Notes: generated by a model not told the origin, from the letters alone. A DNA stretch of 8,095 nt from Ignavibacteriota bacterium (GCA_016209805.1 JACQVJ010000215.1:1-8095), one strand, 5' to 3'; numbered from the stretch's first letter, positions 1 through 7,445 are shown. Translations and numbers: made by a program.

Positions 1-1320
1 CTTCTTTGCTCTCTGCGGATTCTCGTTGTACCATTTGCGGTGATACTCAAGGAGCGTGTCGTACACTTCCAGCAGGAATGAGCCGGAGCCGCAGGCAATA
101 TCGGCAAACGCCATCTTCGCAATCTGGTCGAGGGATTTGCCTTCAATCATCTTGCCGACCGTTTCCTTGACGATGTAGCGGACGATATACTCCGGCGTGT
201 AGTAGACGCCGCCGGCCTTGCGAACTTCCGGCTTCTCGACGACTTTGACGCGCTTTTCAGTTGCGCTTACCACTTTGCCGAGGAAGCGCTCGTAAATGCT
301 GCCGAGAATGGAGATCGGAATCTTGTCGAAGTCATAGGGCGAGCCTCGGTCGGAAAGCTGCGCGCAAATCTCCCCAAACTTTTCATCGTCGGGCGCAACA
401 AACTCATCCCCGACGATAATGCGGTGCGGCTTGAAGATGAGTCCGTTATATTTCGGCTCCAGGGATTTGCAGTATGCAACGAACGCCTTCCATGCTGAAG
501 GTTTCGAGCGGAAGTCGATAATCGTCGGGTCTTCAATCTGCTTGTCCTCAAGAAAGCGGATGAAGACGAGTCGGTCGAGCGTACGCTGCACGGCTTCGGT
601 CAGTTCTTCGCCTGTGAGGGCAGGATTGTTTGCCTTAAACGTGCGCGCCAGCGTGTCGCGGTAGCCGTCGAGCGCAACAAGGAATGCTTCGTCAACCTGT
701 TGGTAGCCTCCTTTGAACAATCTCTTTTGCACGGCTTTGCCGCGAGGTTTCGGCAGGTCGGCGGCTCGTTTTTCCAACGAGCCGTTTGCGACTGCTTCTC
801 GTCCGAACAGATAGAAGATTCGAGCAAAAGTTTCTTCCTTTGCATAATCCGAGTAGCGAAGGACTTCTATCTTTCGTTCGAGCGCCGTTTCCTTGTCAGG
901 CCTGTATCGGCAATCGAGGATATGAAACTCTTCGAAGTCCGTGAGCACCGCGATGGGAGTGTTTGAGTTCCATCCGTACCGGATCGTCTGATAGTAGTCG
1001 TCGAGGTTGGCAAGGTTACGGGAGGGTTTCTTTGCTTCGACGAAGAACTTCACGTCCCGGAAATTCGGGGCAACAAAGAACGCGTAGTCCGCCCTGCGTT
1101 GAGAGCCGGAGGTTCGGACTTTGTTCTCAATCCTCACCTCCTGCTCATAAGGATTCTTCTGAATCTCGTGGGTTACATCCCAGCCGAGCGCCGTAAGGAA
1201 TTTGTCAATGTAGTCCTGTCGGACTTGCGATTCCTGATAGGCCGGGCTCAGGTATGCAGATTCCTGCGCCTTGAAATCCTTGACGAGACCGCGAACAGTT
1301 TCGAGAGCGGACGGTATCAT
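1..1320 (-). CDS. Type IIG (Eco57I-like) restriction-modification enzyme, N-terminal part, cut by window edge
   Basis: This reading frame opens at an ATG (1318-1320) and stays open for 440 codons to base 1, so the C-terminal part is missing. Seen: residues D78 (in RRADYAFF) and E95-A-K97 (in FFVEAKKP) form a PD-(D/E)xK-type nuclease signature. A helical linker contains VFIRFLEDK at 252-260. GGVYYTPEYIV from residue 370 is the amino-methyltransferase motif X region, and DIACGSGSF (407-415) is the S-adenosylmethionine-binding motif I. Known: in this family one chain both cuts DNA and methylates adenine, with a C-terminal target-recognition domain; members are often near 1,000 residues. The catalytic NPPY motif and recognition domain would lie left of base 1. 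No strong Shine-Dalgarno precedes the ATG, but a promoter candidate lies about 30 bp upstream. No partner methylase or specificity subunit is visible, as expected for single-chain enzymes. A related BREX/DISARM-type methylase is less likely because of the N-terminal nuclease motif. Confidence 0.88.
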   Translation of the reverse strand, partial: MIPSALETVRGLVKDFKAQESAYLSPAYQESQVRQDYIDKFLTALGWDVTHEIQKNPYEQEVRIENKVRTSGSQRRADYAFFVAPNFRDVKFFVEAKKPSRNLANLDDYYQTIRYGWNSNTPIAVLTDFEEFHILDCRYRPDKETALERKIEVLRYSDYAKEETFARIFYLFGREAVANGSLEKRAADLPKPRGKAVQKRLFKGGYQQVDEAFLVALDGYRDTLARTFKANNPALTGEELTEAVQRTLDRLVFIRFLEDKQIEDPTIIDFRSKPSAWKAFVAYCKSLEPKYNGLIFKPHRIIVGDEFVAPDDEKFGEICAQLSDRGSPYDFDKIPISILGSIYERFLGKVVSATEKRVKVVEKPEVRKAGGVYYTPEYIVRYIVKETVGKMIEGKSLDQIAKMAFADIACGSGSFLLEVYDTLLEYHRKWYNENPQRAKK

Positions 1321-1351
1321 GATTCGTTGTCTGGATGGAAGGGTGTAGATG

Positions 1352-1380
1352 AAGGTAGGTGTTCACAGAACAAGAGTCAA
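1352..1380 (-). promoter_or_regulatory. Candidate promoter of the type IIG restriction gene
   Basis: Read on the minus strand, TTGACT (1375-1380) is followed by a 17-base spacer and TACCTT (1352-1357). The -35 box matches TTGACA at five of six positions. The -10 box is poor for a sigma-70 site but fits the TAnnTT core of Bacteroidota promoters. The predicted start near 1345 leaves a leader of about 25 bases before the ATG at 1320. This is prediction by eye only. Confidence 0.4.
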
Positions 1381-1393
1381 TTTTGAGGTAGGT
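1353..1393. repeat. Pair of 8-bp direct repeats flanking the restriction gene promoter
   Basis: AGGTAGGT occurs at 1353-1360 and again at 1386-1393 on the plus strand (ACCTACCT on the coding strand). The copies are 33 bp apart, about three helical turns. One overlaps the candidate -10 box and the other lies just upstream of the -35 box. The spacing would suit an operator bound by a dimer or by two proteins, but no regulator is identified and an 8-bp pair can arise by chance. Confidence 0.4.
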
Positions 1394-1424
1394 AAGGAGC
1401 GAGTTTTGTCGCCACCCACATATG

Positions 1425-2615
1425 CTACTCTCCGGGCCCAAAGAAAAACACGCCGAGGACAATGGCGAGCGTTGCGAAGTTCAGGACTCTTTTCAACCGC
1501 GGCGAGCCCCGCTTGATCCTGCTCCAGACCAATGCGAGCGCGTACATGAGTCCGAACAATACAAGCGTCGTGACAACCGCCTCGACGTAGCCGAAGCTCT
1601 TGTTCACATACTCTGTGAAATTGAATGTCCCGAAGTCTCCGTAAATCAACAAGAGATGGACAACGTACACGATGAGTGATTCCCGTCCGATGAGTGTGAC
1701 AACCGACCGTGGCGAGACGCCTCTTCTCTTCTCATAAAAAAACATCCCCACACACAGCAACAGGACAATTCCAAGCCTCAGGAGAACAAAGCTCGGACTG
1801 AATCGCCAGTAGTCATATGTAGGATACGTCCTCGCAGCAAACGGCTCGATGATTGGAGCAACAATAATAATGGAGAGCGCAAACCATGAGAGCGACTTCA
1901 TGAAACGCTCTTCATTGCCGGCTCCCGGTCCAACGGATTCCTTCGCGTGCAAATAGTAATAGCCCACGATCGCTCCCGCGAACAGAAACGCCGACCACGG
2001 AAATATCGGAAACAGCGAATGATCTAACCCGTTGACATATGCAGCAATCGGCGCAGGGAAAACTGCGCCAACGTCCGGCCCCCACATCAGCGGCGTGACG
2101 AACAGAACACCCACCGCAATCACCGTCAGCGTCAGATACAGCCTCCTCTCACTTTTCAACACAAGAAGCACCGCCTGCATGAAGAGCAAACTTACCGCGA
2201 TGCAATGCAACACGTCCGCCTGATAGAAGACAAGCCACTCCTGCGACGTAGTCTCATGCAGCAATTGATTGAAGTTAAACTTCGGCAGATGAAGAACATA
2301 TCCTATGATAAGGACAAAGAAAAGTCTGCCGAACTGTTTGGTGAGAAGTGGGCCGAAGGAGAGATAATCGTTTAGCTTCCTGCGGGTGGTAATCGCATAT
2401 GCGAGACCGGAAGCAAACAAGAACGACGGTGCAACGAGTCCATTCAGAAACTTTATATATTGGAACAGCCAGCTCGATGTGATCGGTTCTGTGAGTGTCG
2501 CGTTCGATACATGCGTTTCGATCATGACAATCACCGCCCAGCCGCGCAGTAGATCGATAAACTCAACGCGTCGTGATCGGGAGGACTGTGACGCGGGGTT
2601 CGTACTCACGGCCAT
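1425..2615 (-). CDS. Membrane acyltransferase of the HGSNAT_cat/DUF1624 type (paralogue A)
   Basis: This 396-residue protein has about ten to eleven hydrophobic segments, so it is a polytopic inner-membrane protein. Seen: the N-terminal motif FIDLLRGWAVIVM with D21, R24 and a following H35; APSFLFASG at 62-70; QADVLHC at 132-138; IFPWSAFLFAG in the middle; and GRESLIVYVVHLL near the C-terminus. The pattern of an early D-x-x-R-G helix, a P-x-F-L-F-x-S-G helix and a late G-x-x-S-L-x-V-Y-x-x-H helix is typical of the heparan-alpha-glucosaminide N-acetyltransferase-like family and related acyltransferase-3 proteins. These move acyl groups across or at the membrane onto sugars or lipids. The substrate cannot be told. 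The gene starts at an ATG 18 bp after the stop of paralogue B and is probably cotranscribed with it. The first 15 residues are Ser/Arg rich and presumably cytoplasmic. No terminator hairpin with a U tract is evident after the stop. Confidence 0.8.
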   Translation of the reverse strand: MAVSTNPASQSSRSRRVEFIDLLRGWAVIVMIETHVSNATLTEPITSSWLFQYIKFLNGLVAPSFLFASGLAYAITTRRKLNDYLSFGPLLTKQFGRLFFVLIIGYVLHLPKFNFNQLLHETTSQEWLVFYQADVLHCIAVSLLFMQAVLLVLKSERRLYLTLTVIAVGVLFVTPLMWGPDVGAVFPAPIAAYVNGLDHSLFPIFPWSAFLFAGAIVGYYYLHAKESVGPGAGNEERFMKSLSWFALSIIIVAPIIEPFAARTYPTYDYWRFSPSFVLLRLGIVLLLCVGMFFYEKRRGVSPRSVVTLIGRESLIVYVVHLLLIYGDFGTFNFTEYVNKSFGYVEAVVTTLVLFGLMYALALVWSRIKRGSPRLKRVLNFATLAIVLGVFFFGPGE

Positions 2616-2633
2616 CGCCGGTGAATGTCAGTG

Positions 2634-3776
2634 CTAATACGGTTGGGTAAAAAAGAAATACAGAATCGTGCTCGTGAGGCCGAACTGAACGACCTTGGTC
2701 GGAAGTTGATGATGTGTGCGCAGGTAGTTCCAAAAGTGGACGAGGGCGAACATAATGCACAAAACACAAAGCCCGGCGACAATCGCCTCGTGGTAGCCAA
2801 GAGTTTTCCCAAGGACCTGGGCCAGACCTTTGTTCACCGCAGAGCCATACACGACAATCAGGTGCGCGGTGTAGACGAGCAGTGAGGCCTTCCCCAGAGT
2901 GATGAGCTGTGTCGCAACACGGGGTGGCAGGTTCCTGAGATAAAGAAACCCGACGGTCACAAACATCACCACACCGATCCGAATAAGAAAGAAGTTCGGA
3001 CTCGCTTTCCAAAAATCGTGTGGCGGATAGAGAGTCCACGGTGAGAACTCGAACAGCAGACCACAAGCGATCAACATCGCGGCGCCTGCAACGAGGGTTC
3101 TCGCGTACGACTTCTGTTTCTCGACGGCTCCGGCAGCAAGAGAAAAGTGTCCCACAACCACACCGGAAAAAAGATAGGCCGAGTAGGGAAATATCGGAAA
3201 GATCGACAGTGCTTTTTGATTGAGATAGGGCGCAATGACGGGACCAAGAGTGGAAGAATAATCCACCTGCCACATCAACGGTGCTGCGGTTGCCACGCCG
3301 ACGGTCATCCCAAGAACGGAGAGTGCAAATGCACGAGGGGTGCGCGCAAATACAAGGGGAATGTGCAAGAGCAACAGGCTTGCACCGACACAATGCAATA
3401 CGTCGGCCTGCAGAAATTGCTGGTATTCTTCCACGGTCGTGCCGGTTGCCAGCTTGCTGAACGACAGGAATGGGAAATGCAGTGCATAACCAATCACGAA
3501 CAGCAGAAGAATCCTGAGCAGACGCTTGACGAGCGGCTTGCCAAACGAGCGAAGCTGATCCCATCGCTTCTCCGTCGCAACGATGTACGCGAATCCCGAC
3601 ACAAAGAGGAAAATCGGCGCCGTGAATCCGCGCATCGTGTCGTACATGCGGAAGAAATCTGAGGAACGGACTTCAACGCTCAGGACGGAATCGATACTGT
3701 GGCCCATCACCATAACGATGACGGCAAAGCCACGCATGATATCAAGAAACTGTATTCGCTGGGGAGATTGTTTCAT
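2634..3776 (-). CDS. Membrane acyltransferase of the HGSNAT_cat/DUF1624 type (paralogue B)
   Basis: Starting from the ATG at 3776 this protein has 380 residues. An in-frame GTG at 3800 would add eight residues, but the ATG gives the usual short N-terminus directly before the first motif, so I prefer it. Seen: FLDIMRGFAVIVM with D12, R15 and H26; APIFLFVSG (53-61); QADVLHC (123-129); IFPYSAYLFSG; and GKASLLVYTAHLI. There are about ten membrane segments. It aligns along its whole length with the next gene downstream (paralogue A), including QADVLHC, PLMW, IFP-x-SA-x-LF and the YP-x-x-D-[YF]-W stretch before a late membrane helix, so the two arose by tandem duplication. They have since diverged strongly. 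The gene lies 51 bp after the receiver gene and 18 bp before paralogue A, which fits one transcript. By family it should transfer an acyl group to a membrane-presented glycan or lipid; the acceptor is unknown. Confidence 0.8.
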   Translation of the reverse strand: MKQSPQRIQFLDIMRGFAVIVMVMGHSIDSVLSVEVRSSDFFRMYDTMRGFTAPIFLFVSGFAYIVATEKRWDQLRSFGKPLVKRLLRILLLFVIGYALHFPFLSFSKLATGTTVEEYQQFLQADVLHCVGASLLLLHIPLVFARTPRAFALSVLGMTVGVATAAPLMWQVDYSSTLGPVIAPYLNQKALSIFPIFPYSAYLFSGVVVGHFSLAAGAVEKQKSYARTLVAGAAMLIACGLLFEFSPWTLYPPHDFWKASPNFFLIRIGVVMFVTVGFLYLRNLPPRVATQLITLGKASLLVYTAHLIVVYGSAVNKGLAQVLGKTLGYHEAIVAGLCVLCIMFALVHFWNYLRTHHQLPTKVVQFGLTSTILYFFFTQPY

Positions 3777-3827
3777 AGTAAAGCAGCCCGTGGAGTACAC
3801 GGGGATAATCAGGGAAACTTGATTTCG

Positions 3828-4202
3828 TCATTCGCCGAGTTTCTCTCTAAGCAACTGCTCAAGCTCATCGAGATCGACCGGTTTTGTCAGATACGCGGCC
3901 CCGCCCATCTCCTTGCCAAACTTCTTTGCGTAATAATCATCGACTGCCGTTAGGAACACGAAAGGGATTGAGCGGTACCTGGCTTCTTTCTTCACCTCTT
4001 CGAACAACTCAAATCCGTTTGTTCCGGGCATGACCAGATCGGACACTATGATGCTCGGCCTCGTCAATTGAAGCGCCTGCATGGCCGCTTCCGCTCCCTC
4101 GGCCGCCTGAACGTTGAAGCCACGCTCGGTCAGACCTACTTTCGTGGCCTTCAACATGGACGGTTCATCGTCAACCAATAGAATAAGCTTATCTTTCAGC
4201 AT
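3828..4202 (-). CDS. Stand-alone response-regulator receiver (CheY-like, single domain)
   Basis: A 124-residue protein consisting of one receiver domain and nothing else. Seen: the acidic pair D11-D12 in LLVDDEPSM, the phospho-acceptor D55 in IIVSDLVMPG, T85 in FVFLTA, and K107 in YLTKPVDLDEL. All residues needed for phosphorylation and the switch are present. There is no DNA-binding, enzymatic or other output domain, so it should act by protein contact, as a phosphorelay shuttle, or as a sink. The frame is open upstream to a TTG at 4265, but the ATG at 4202 is chosen because the domain starts there and a G-rich GGGGGA lies 12 bases before it. A promoter candidate lies at 4237-4265. No histidine kinase is in the window. 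The gene is 51 bp upstream of the first acyltransferase and probably leads that transcript. Confidence 0.9.
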   Translation of the reverse strand: MLKDKLILLVDDEPSMLKATKVGLTERGFNVQAAEGAEAAMQALQLTRPSIIVSDLVMPGTNGFELFEEVKKEARYRSIPFVFLTAVDDYYAKKFGKEMGGAAYLTKPVDLDELEQLLREKLGE

Positions 4203-4236
4203 CAACTGTATAGATCCCCCAAAAAAGTCTGCCTCA

Positions 4237-4265
4237 AATATCTCCAAATCCCTATAGAAAAGCAA
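4237..4265 (-). promoter_or_regulatory. Candidate promoter of the receiver-acyltransferase unit
   Basis: On the minus strand TTGCTT (4260-4265) and GATATT (4237-4242) are separated by 17 bases. The -10 region reads GATATTTG, close to the Bacteroidota consensus TAnnTTTG. The predicted start near 4230 leaves a leader of about 28 bases to the receiver ATG. The surrounding 139-bp gap (4203-4341) is locally A/T rich on this side and contains no gene. Prediction by eye. Confidence 0.35.
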
Positions 4266-4341
4266 TTGCGCTCTTTGTTATGTATTTATGGCCGCCCGGA
4301 CAACGATTGTTGTGGTGCAATATCCGAGGGCTGCATGAGTT

Positions 4342-5712
4342 TCAGGGCGAATGGAGCCACTCAATGGTTAGTTTCGCGCATCGCTCCGCACTCAGTACAG
4401 CACCTTCAATAGTGGCCGGAAAACCTGTGTCTGTCCAATCTCCGGCGAGGAAGAGATTCGGCACATCTGTTTGTTGAGATGCTCGACGCCGCTCAGCTTT
4501 TGGTGTGGATGAAAATGTCGCCCGCTTCTCCCGAATCACGACGGCATGGATAGGTTCGGCAGGGATCGAGCTGTAGACGCTACGGAGATCTTCCATGGCA
4601 ATCTGCACAAGTTTTTCGTTTGTGCAGGAGACGAAGTCATGTGCCGCACTAATCACCGCGGAAAGGTGTCCTCCACTTCCGTGCTCATTGCAGATTCGGC
4701 GGCGATTGAATAACCACTGAACCCGCCGCCCTATGAGACCGACCATTTCTTCATTCATGAAATCGTTGACAAACCAAAGGTGGATGGAAACAATGGGGGA
4801 CGACTCAATGGACAGAAAGGAAGAGAACGACAATCGCGCAGCCAACTCTTCGGAAAACATGGTTGCGAGCCTGTAGTACGGAACAGCAAGCACCACTACG
4901 CTGCAATCAACGACAAGATTATCCCGGAGCTTCACGCCTGTGACGAGGTCATTCTCATATATCACTTCAACCACATCTGCACCCGTATAGATTCTCCCCC
5001 CATGCAGGGTAATAAAGCTCTGTGCACCATCGACATAGACATGGCTTAACCCGGTGCGCGGCAATGCGAGAGATGCATTCCTCCAACTCCCAAGGAAAGC
5101 ATGCCGGAGGGAATTGAGAAAAGGACCAGCGGCGGCTTTCTCGACATGCTCGTTCATGATCGACACTGCCAGTGGTTCCCAGAACGACCGCTTTGTCTCC
5201 TCCGATTGCCCGGTGGAATCGAGCCATTCCTGAATAGTCTTGTTTTGAAGAACGTCGATGCCCTTCCAGCTCAAAAGCGACCATCCAGCGCGGAACAATC
5301 TCATACGATCTGAAATCGAAAACAAATCGGTGGCTAACACGCCTGCAAAGAGATGGAGCGGCGCAGGGAGCCTCGGAAGCTGGAGCTTCCGAAAACCTTT
5401 CTCAGGATGATGAAAGAGGAATGAGGGACGAGGTTGAACGCTCACCTGATCTCGTGCGCCAATTGTGTCGAGGAAACGCATCGTGCGCTCGTAGCCGGCG
5501 ATCAGGACGTGCTGACCGTTATCAATAATGTCGCCGGTAGTTGCATCCTTGAAAGAGTAGGCTCTTCCCCCGAGGAGAGGTTTTTGCTCAAGGAGCGTAA
5601 CTGGAATTCGGTGAGACGTCAACTCAACTGCGGCGGCCAGACCGCTTATTCCACCACCAACAATAACAACGTGCTTCTTACTCCCTACCGGGCTGGGCGA
5701 TGGACTGCCCAT
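4342..5712 (-). CDS. hpnE: Hydroxysqualene dehydroxylase (FAD-dependent, amine oxidase/phytoene desaturase family)
   Basis: A 456-residue flavoprotein. Seen: the N-terminal dinucleotide-binding fold VVIVGGGISGLAAAVEL with G19-x-G21-x-x-G24, the ribose-binding acidic residue E42, GGRA at 48-51, and a C-terminal FAD-contact motif LFLAGDWTDTGFPATIEGA (420-438). No membrane helix is evident; peripheral membrane association is expected for a hydrophobic substrate. Known: HpnE reduces hydroxysqualene to squalene as the last step of the HpnCDE route. The assignment over a carotenoid desaturase rests on the two synthases directly upstream and on WEPLAVSIMNE, which resembles the family's W-(D/E)-P-L signature. 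The frame is open 51 codons further upstream, but the ATG at 5712 directly precedes the Rossmann fold after a short Ser/Pro stretch. It overlaps the end of hpnD by 28 bp, so translation is probably coupled. It is the last gene of the operon. Confidence 0.88.
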   Translation of the reverse strand: MGSPSPSPVGSKKHVVIVGGGISGLAAAVELTSHRIPVTLLEQKPLLGGRAYSFKDATTGDIIDNGQHVLIAGYERTMRFLDTIGARDQVSVQPRPSFLFHHPEKGFRKLQLPRLPAPLHLFAGVLATDLFSISDRMRLFRAGWSLLSWKGIDVLQNKTIQEWLDSTGQSEETKRSFWEPLAVSIMNEHVEKAAAGPFLNSLRHAFLGSWRNASLALPRTGLSHVYVDGAQSFITLHGGRIYTGADVVEVIYENDLVTGVKLRDNLVVDCSVVVLAVPYYRLATMFSEELAARLSFSSFLSIESSPIVSIHLWFVNDFMNEEMVGLIGRRVQWLFNRRRICNEHGSGGHLSAVISAAHDFVSCTNEKLVQIAMEDLRSVYSSIPAEPIHAVVIREKRATFSSTPKAERRRASQQTDVPNLFLAGDWTDTGFPATIEGAVLSAERCAKLTIEWLHSP

Positions 5713-6566
5713 GTGAAGACGGGTCGTGTGTACTTGAGGCGGTGGCTGAGCCAGTACCGGAATGCGATGAGAACCTTGAGGAATTTGGAAATCGAAATGC
5801 GTCGTTGGAAGACGTTGTAGTTTGATCGCTCGATCCGACGGAGGATGTGCGCGTAAATCGACCACATAATGCGGGCGGCAAAGAAGTAATACTTGTCCTC
5901 GTCTTTGAGCGCATTGCGCGCCATATCAAAATACTCCTTGGCGCGGTCGCATTGAAAGCGCATCAGATTGATGAACTCGGGAGAGTACCGCAGATTCAGC
6001 ATGTCGTCCTCGGTGTACCCGAATCGTTGCATGTCCTCAAGCGGGATGTAGATCCGCCCCTTCTTTGCGTCGTCCTTCACATCGCGAATAATGTTCGTGA
6101 GTTGCAGGGCGATCCCGAGATTGATGGCGTAGTCGCGCGTGGATTCATTCTTAAACCCGAAAATCTGCCTGCACATCAGTCCCACAGACGAAGCAACGAG
6201 ATAACAGTACTCCTTCAGTTCTTCAAACGTTCGGTAGCGTGTCTTGGTAAGGTCCATCTCAACGCCGCGTATCAGCTCGTAGAAATGATCGACGGGAATG
6301 TTGAACCTCCGAGCGGTGCTGTTGAGCTGGTTCAGAAGCGGATATGCCGACTGGCCCTGCAATGCGCGTCGCAATTCCATCCGCCATGTGCGGAGCCGGA
6401 GGACCTTACGCCGTTCATCTGCGTCTTCATCGACAATGTCGTCCGTGTACCGGCAAAACGCATAGACCGCGTGGATTGCTTCACGCTTGTGTTTTGGCAG
6501 CAGCGAAAACGAATAATAGAAACTCGTGTTGCTGAGTTTGGTTATTTCTTCAGCTGTGGTGCTCAT
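5685..6566 (-). CDS. hpnD: Presqualene diphosphate synthase (squalene/phytoene synthase family)
   Basis: A 293-residue all-helical prenyl synthase. Seen: the first aspartate-rich motif TDDIVDE (D42, D43, D46), the second motif NIIRDVKDD (D162 and D166), YCYLVASSVGLM at 120-131, and KKGRIYIPLEDMQRFGY after the second motif. These bind the magnesium-diphosphate groups. Known: HpnD joins two farnesyl diphosphates head to head into presqualene diphosphate. HpnD and HpnC are separated from each other by local motifs; YC-x-x-V-A-[GS]-S-V-G-L-M is the form found in HpnD and phytoene synthases, while the upstream gene has the HpnC form. The start is fixed by ATGA at 6563-6566: the ATG overlaps the TGA stop of hpnC, so the 43 codons open further upstream are not used. 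Without the HpnC and HpnE neighbours a phytoene synthase would be the alternative. Confidence 0.9.
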   Translation of the reverse strand: MSTTAEEITKLSNTSFYYSFSLLPKHKREAIHAVYAFCRYTDDIVDEDADERRKVLRLRTWRMELRRALQGQSAYPLLNQLNSTARRFNIPVDHFYELIRGVEMDLTKTRYRTFEELKEYCYLVASSVGLMCRQIFGFKNESTRDYAINLGIALQLTNIIRDVKDDAKKGRIYIPLEDMQRFGYTEDDMLNLRYSPEFINLMRFQCDRAKEYFDMARNALKDEDKYYFFAARIMWSIYAHILRRIERSNYNVFQRRISISKFLKVLIAFRYWLSHRLKYTRPVFTWAVHRPAR

Positions 6567-7426
6567 GCTGTTTTTCTCAACAGTGCCTTCATCAAGATTG
6601 CAAGCTTGTCGGTTTTCGAAATGATCGGACGCTTGTCGAACACATTGTAGCCGGACTCCTGGATTTTCCTTAAGATGGTCATGCCCCCAAGCCAAGTGAG
6701 CCTTAGCTCAAGCTGGAGGCTTGGGATTGATTCGCCAAGAAGAGGCTTTCCGGCATGAAAGAATTCCCTCGTGCGATCCACTTCAAATTGAAGGAGATTG
6801 CAAAACCGATCGTCAACTGTACGCTGCGCGAGGTCGTTTTCAGTATACCCAAAACGATCTAAATCTTCAAGCGGAACGTACAATCGCCCTTTTGCCCAGT
6901 CGATGGCAATATCCTGCCAGAAGTTCGCCAGTTGAAGCCCGGTGCAAATATTGTCGGAAAGTGTCATGGTCCGATCCGTTGCGCTATGAAAGATGTAAAG
7001 GACGAGGCGACCGACAGGGTTCGCCGAGTGCACACAATAATAGAGGAGATCAGCGAACGTTTCGAAACGTTTTTGCATAACGTCCATCCGGAATGCCGTT
7101 AACAAATCGGAAAGCGGCTTCTTGGGGATGCCGTGGCGGGCCACCGTCTCCGCAAGCGCAACAAAAACGGGATGGGTGGCGCGGCCCGTGTAGCAGTCGT
7201 CGAGGAGCAACTCCCACTCATCCAGTGCGCGGAGTCGCTCGTCAGGATACAGGACGCCTTCGTCGGCCAGGTCGTCGGCTTCGCGTGCAAAGGCGTAAAT
7301 ACTGTACACACACGGCCGAAGACTTTTGGGCAGGAGGAGCGACGCAACGGGGAAGTTTTCGTAGTGACGTCTTGCAATATCCTCGCAGTGCCGGAATGCG
7401 TTCTCAACAGCGTGAGAGTGTGGCAT
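6563..7426 (-). CDS. hpnC: Hydroxysqualene synthase (squalene/phytoene synthase family)
   Basis: A 287-residue protein of the same fold as HpnD. Seen: HYENFPVASLLLP at 21-33, the first aspartate-rich motif AREADDLADE (D51, D52, D55), SANPVGRLVL at 134-143, and the second motif NFWQDIAIDW (D172 and D176) followed by KGRLYVPLEDLDRFGY. The NFPVAS and SANPVGRLVL stretches are hallmarks of HpnC. Known: HpnC converts presqualene diphosphate to hydroxysqualene with loss of diphosphate, feeding HpnE. I chose the ATG at 7426, 19 bp after the stop of the upstream NTF2-like gene; a TTG at 7492 in the same frame would overlap that gene and add 22 residues without family resemblance. GTG at 7429 is also possible. 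No clear Shine-Dalgarno is seen. The stop overlaps the hpnD start by ATGA. Confidence 0.9.
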   Translation of the reverse strand: MPHSHAVENAFRHCEDIARRHYENFPVASLLLPKSLRPCVYSIYAFAREADDLADEGVLYPDERLRALDEWELLLDDCYTGRATHPVFVALAETVARHGIPKKPLSDLLTAFRMDVMQKRFETFADLLYYCVHSANPVGRLVLYIFHSATDRTMTLSDNICTGLQLANFWQDIAIDWAKGRLYVPLEDLDRFGYTENDLAQRTVDDRFCNLLQFEVDRTREFFHAGKPLLGESIPSLQLELRLTWLGGMTILRKIQESGYNVFDKRPIISKTDKLAILMKALLRKTA

Positions 7427-7445
7427 CACTGAAGAGATGCGAGTA

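Noticed and set aside
1399..1412. Small hairpin GCGA/TCGC after the stop of acyltransferase A
   Set aside because: Only four base pairs and no U tract follow, so a terminator call is not supported.
2563..3564. Minus-strand open frame of 333 codons in another frame of acyltransferase B
   Set aside because: It overlaps the clearly coding frame, is rich in Arg, Ser and Cys, and has no membrane or domain pattern.
3147..3662. Plus-strand open frame of 171 codons
   Set aside because: It is antisense to acyltransferase B; the translation is highly charged and of low similarity to any known family.
4308..4325. Hairpin ACAAC/GTTGT after hpnE
   Set aside because: Five weak base pairs with no U tract on the transcribed strand; not a credible intrinsic terminator.
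5713..5865. 51-codon upstream extension of hpnE
   Set aside because: The extension lies inside hpnD and lacks family resemblance; the ATG at 5712 sits right before the FAD-binding fold.
5847..6650. Plus-strand open frame of 267 codons
   Set aside because: It is exactly antisense to hpnD, whose catalytic motifs are intact, and its translation shows no recognisable domain.
6567..6695. 43-codon upstream extension of hpnD
   Set aside because: It lies within the end of hpnC, and the ATGA overlap gives a natural start.
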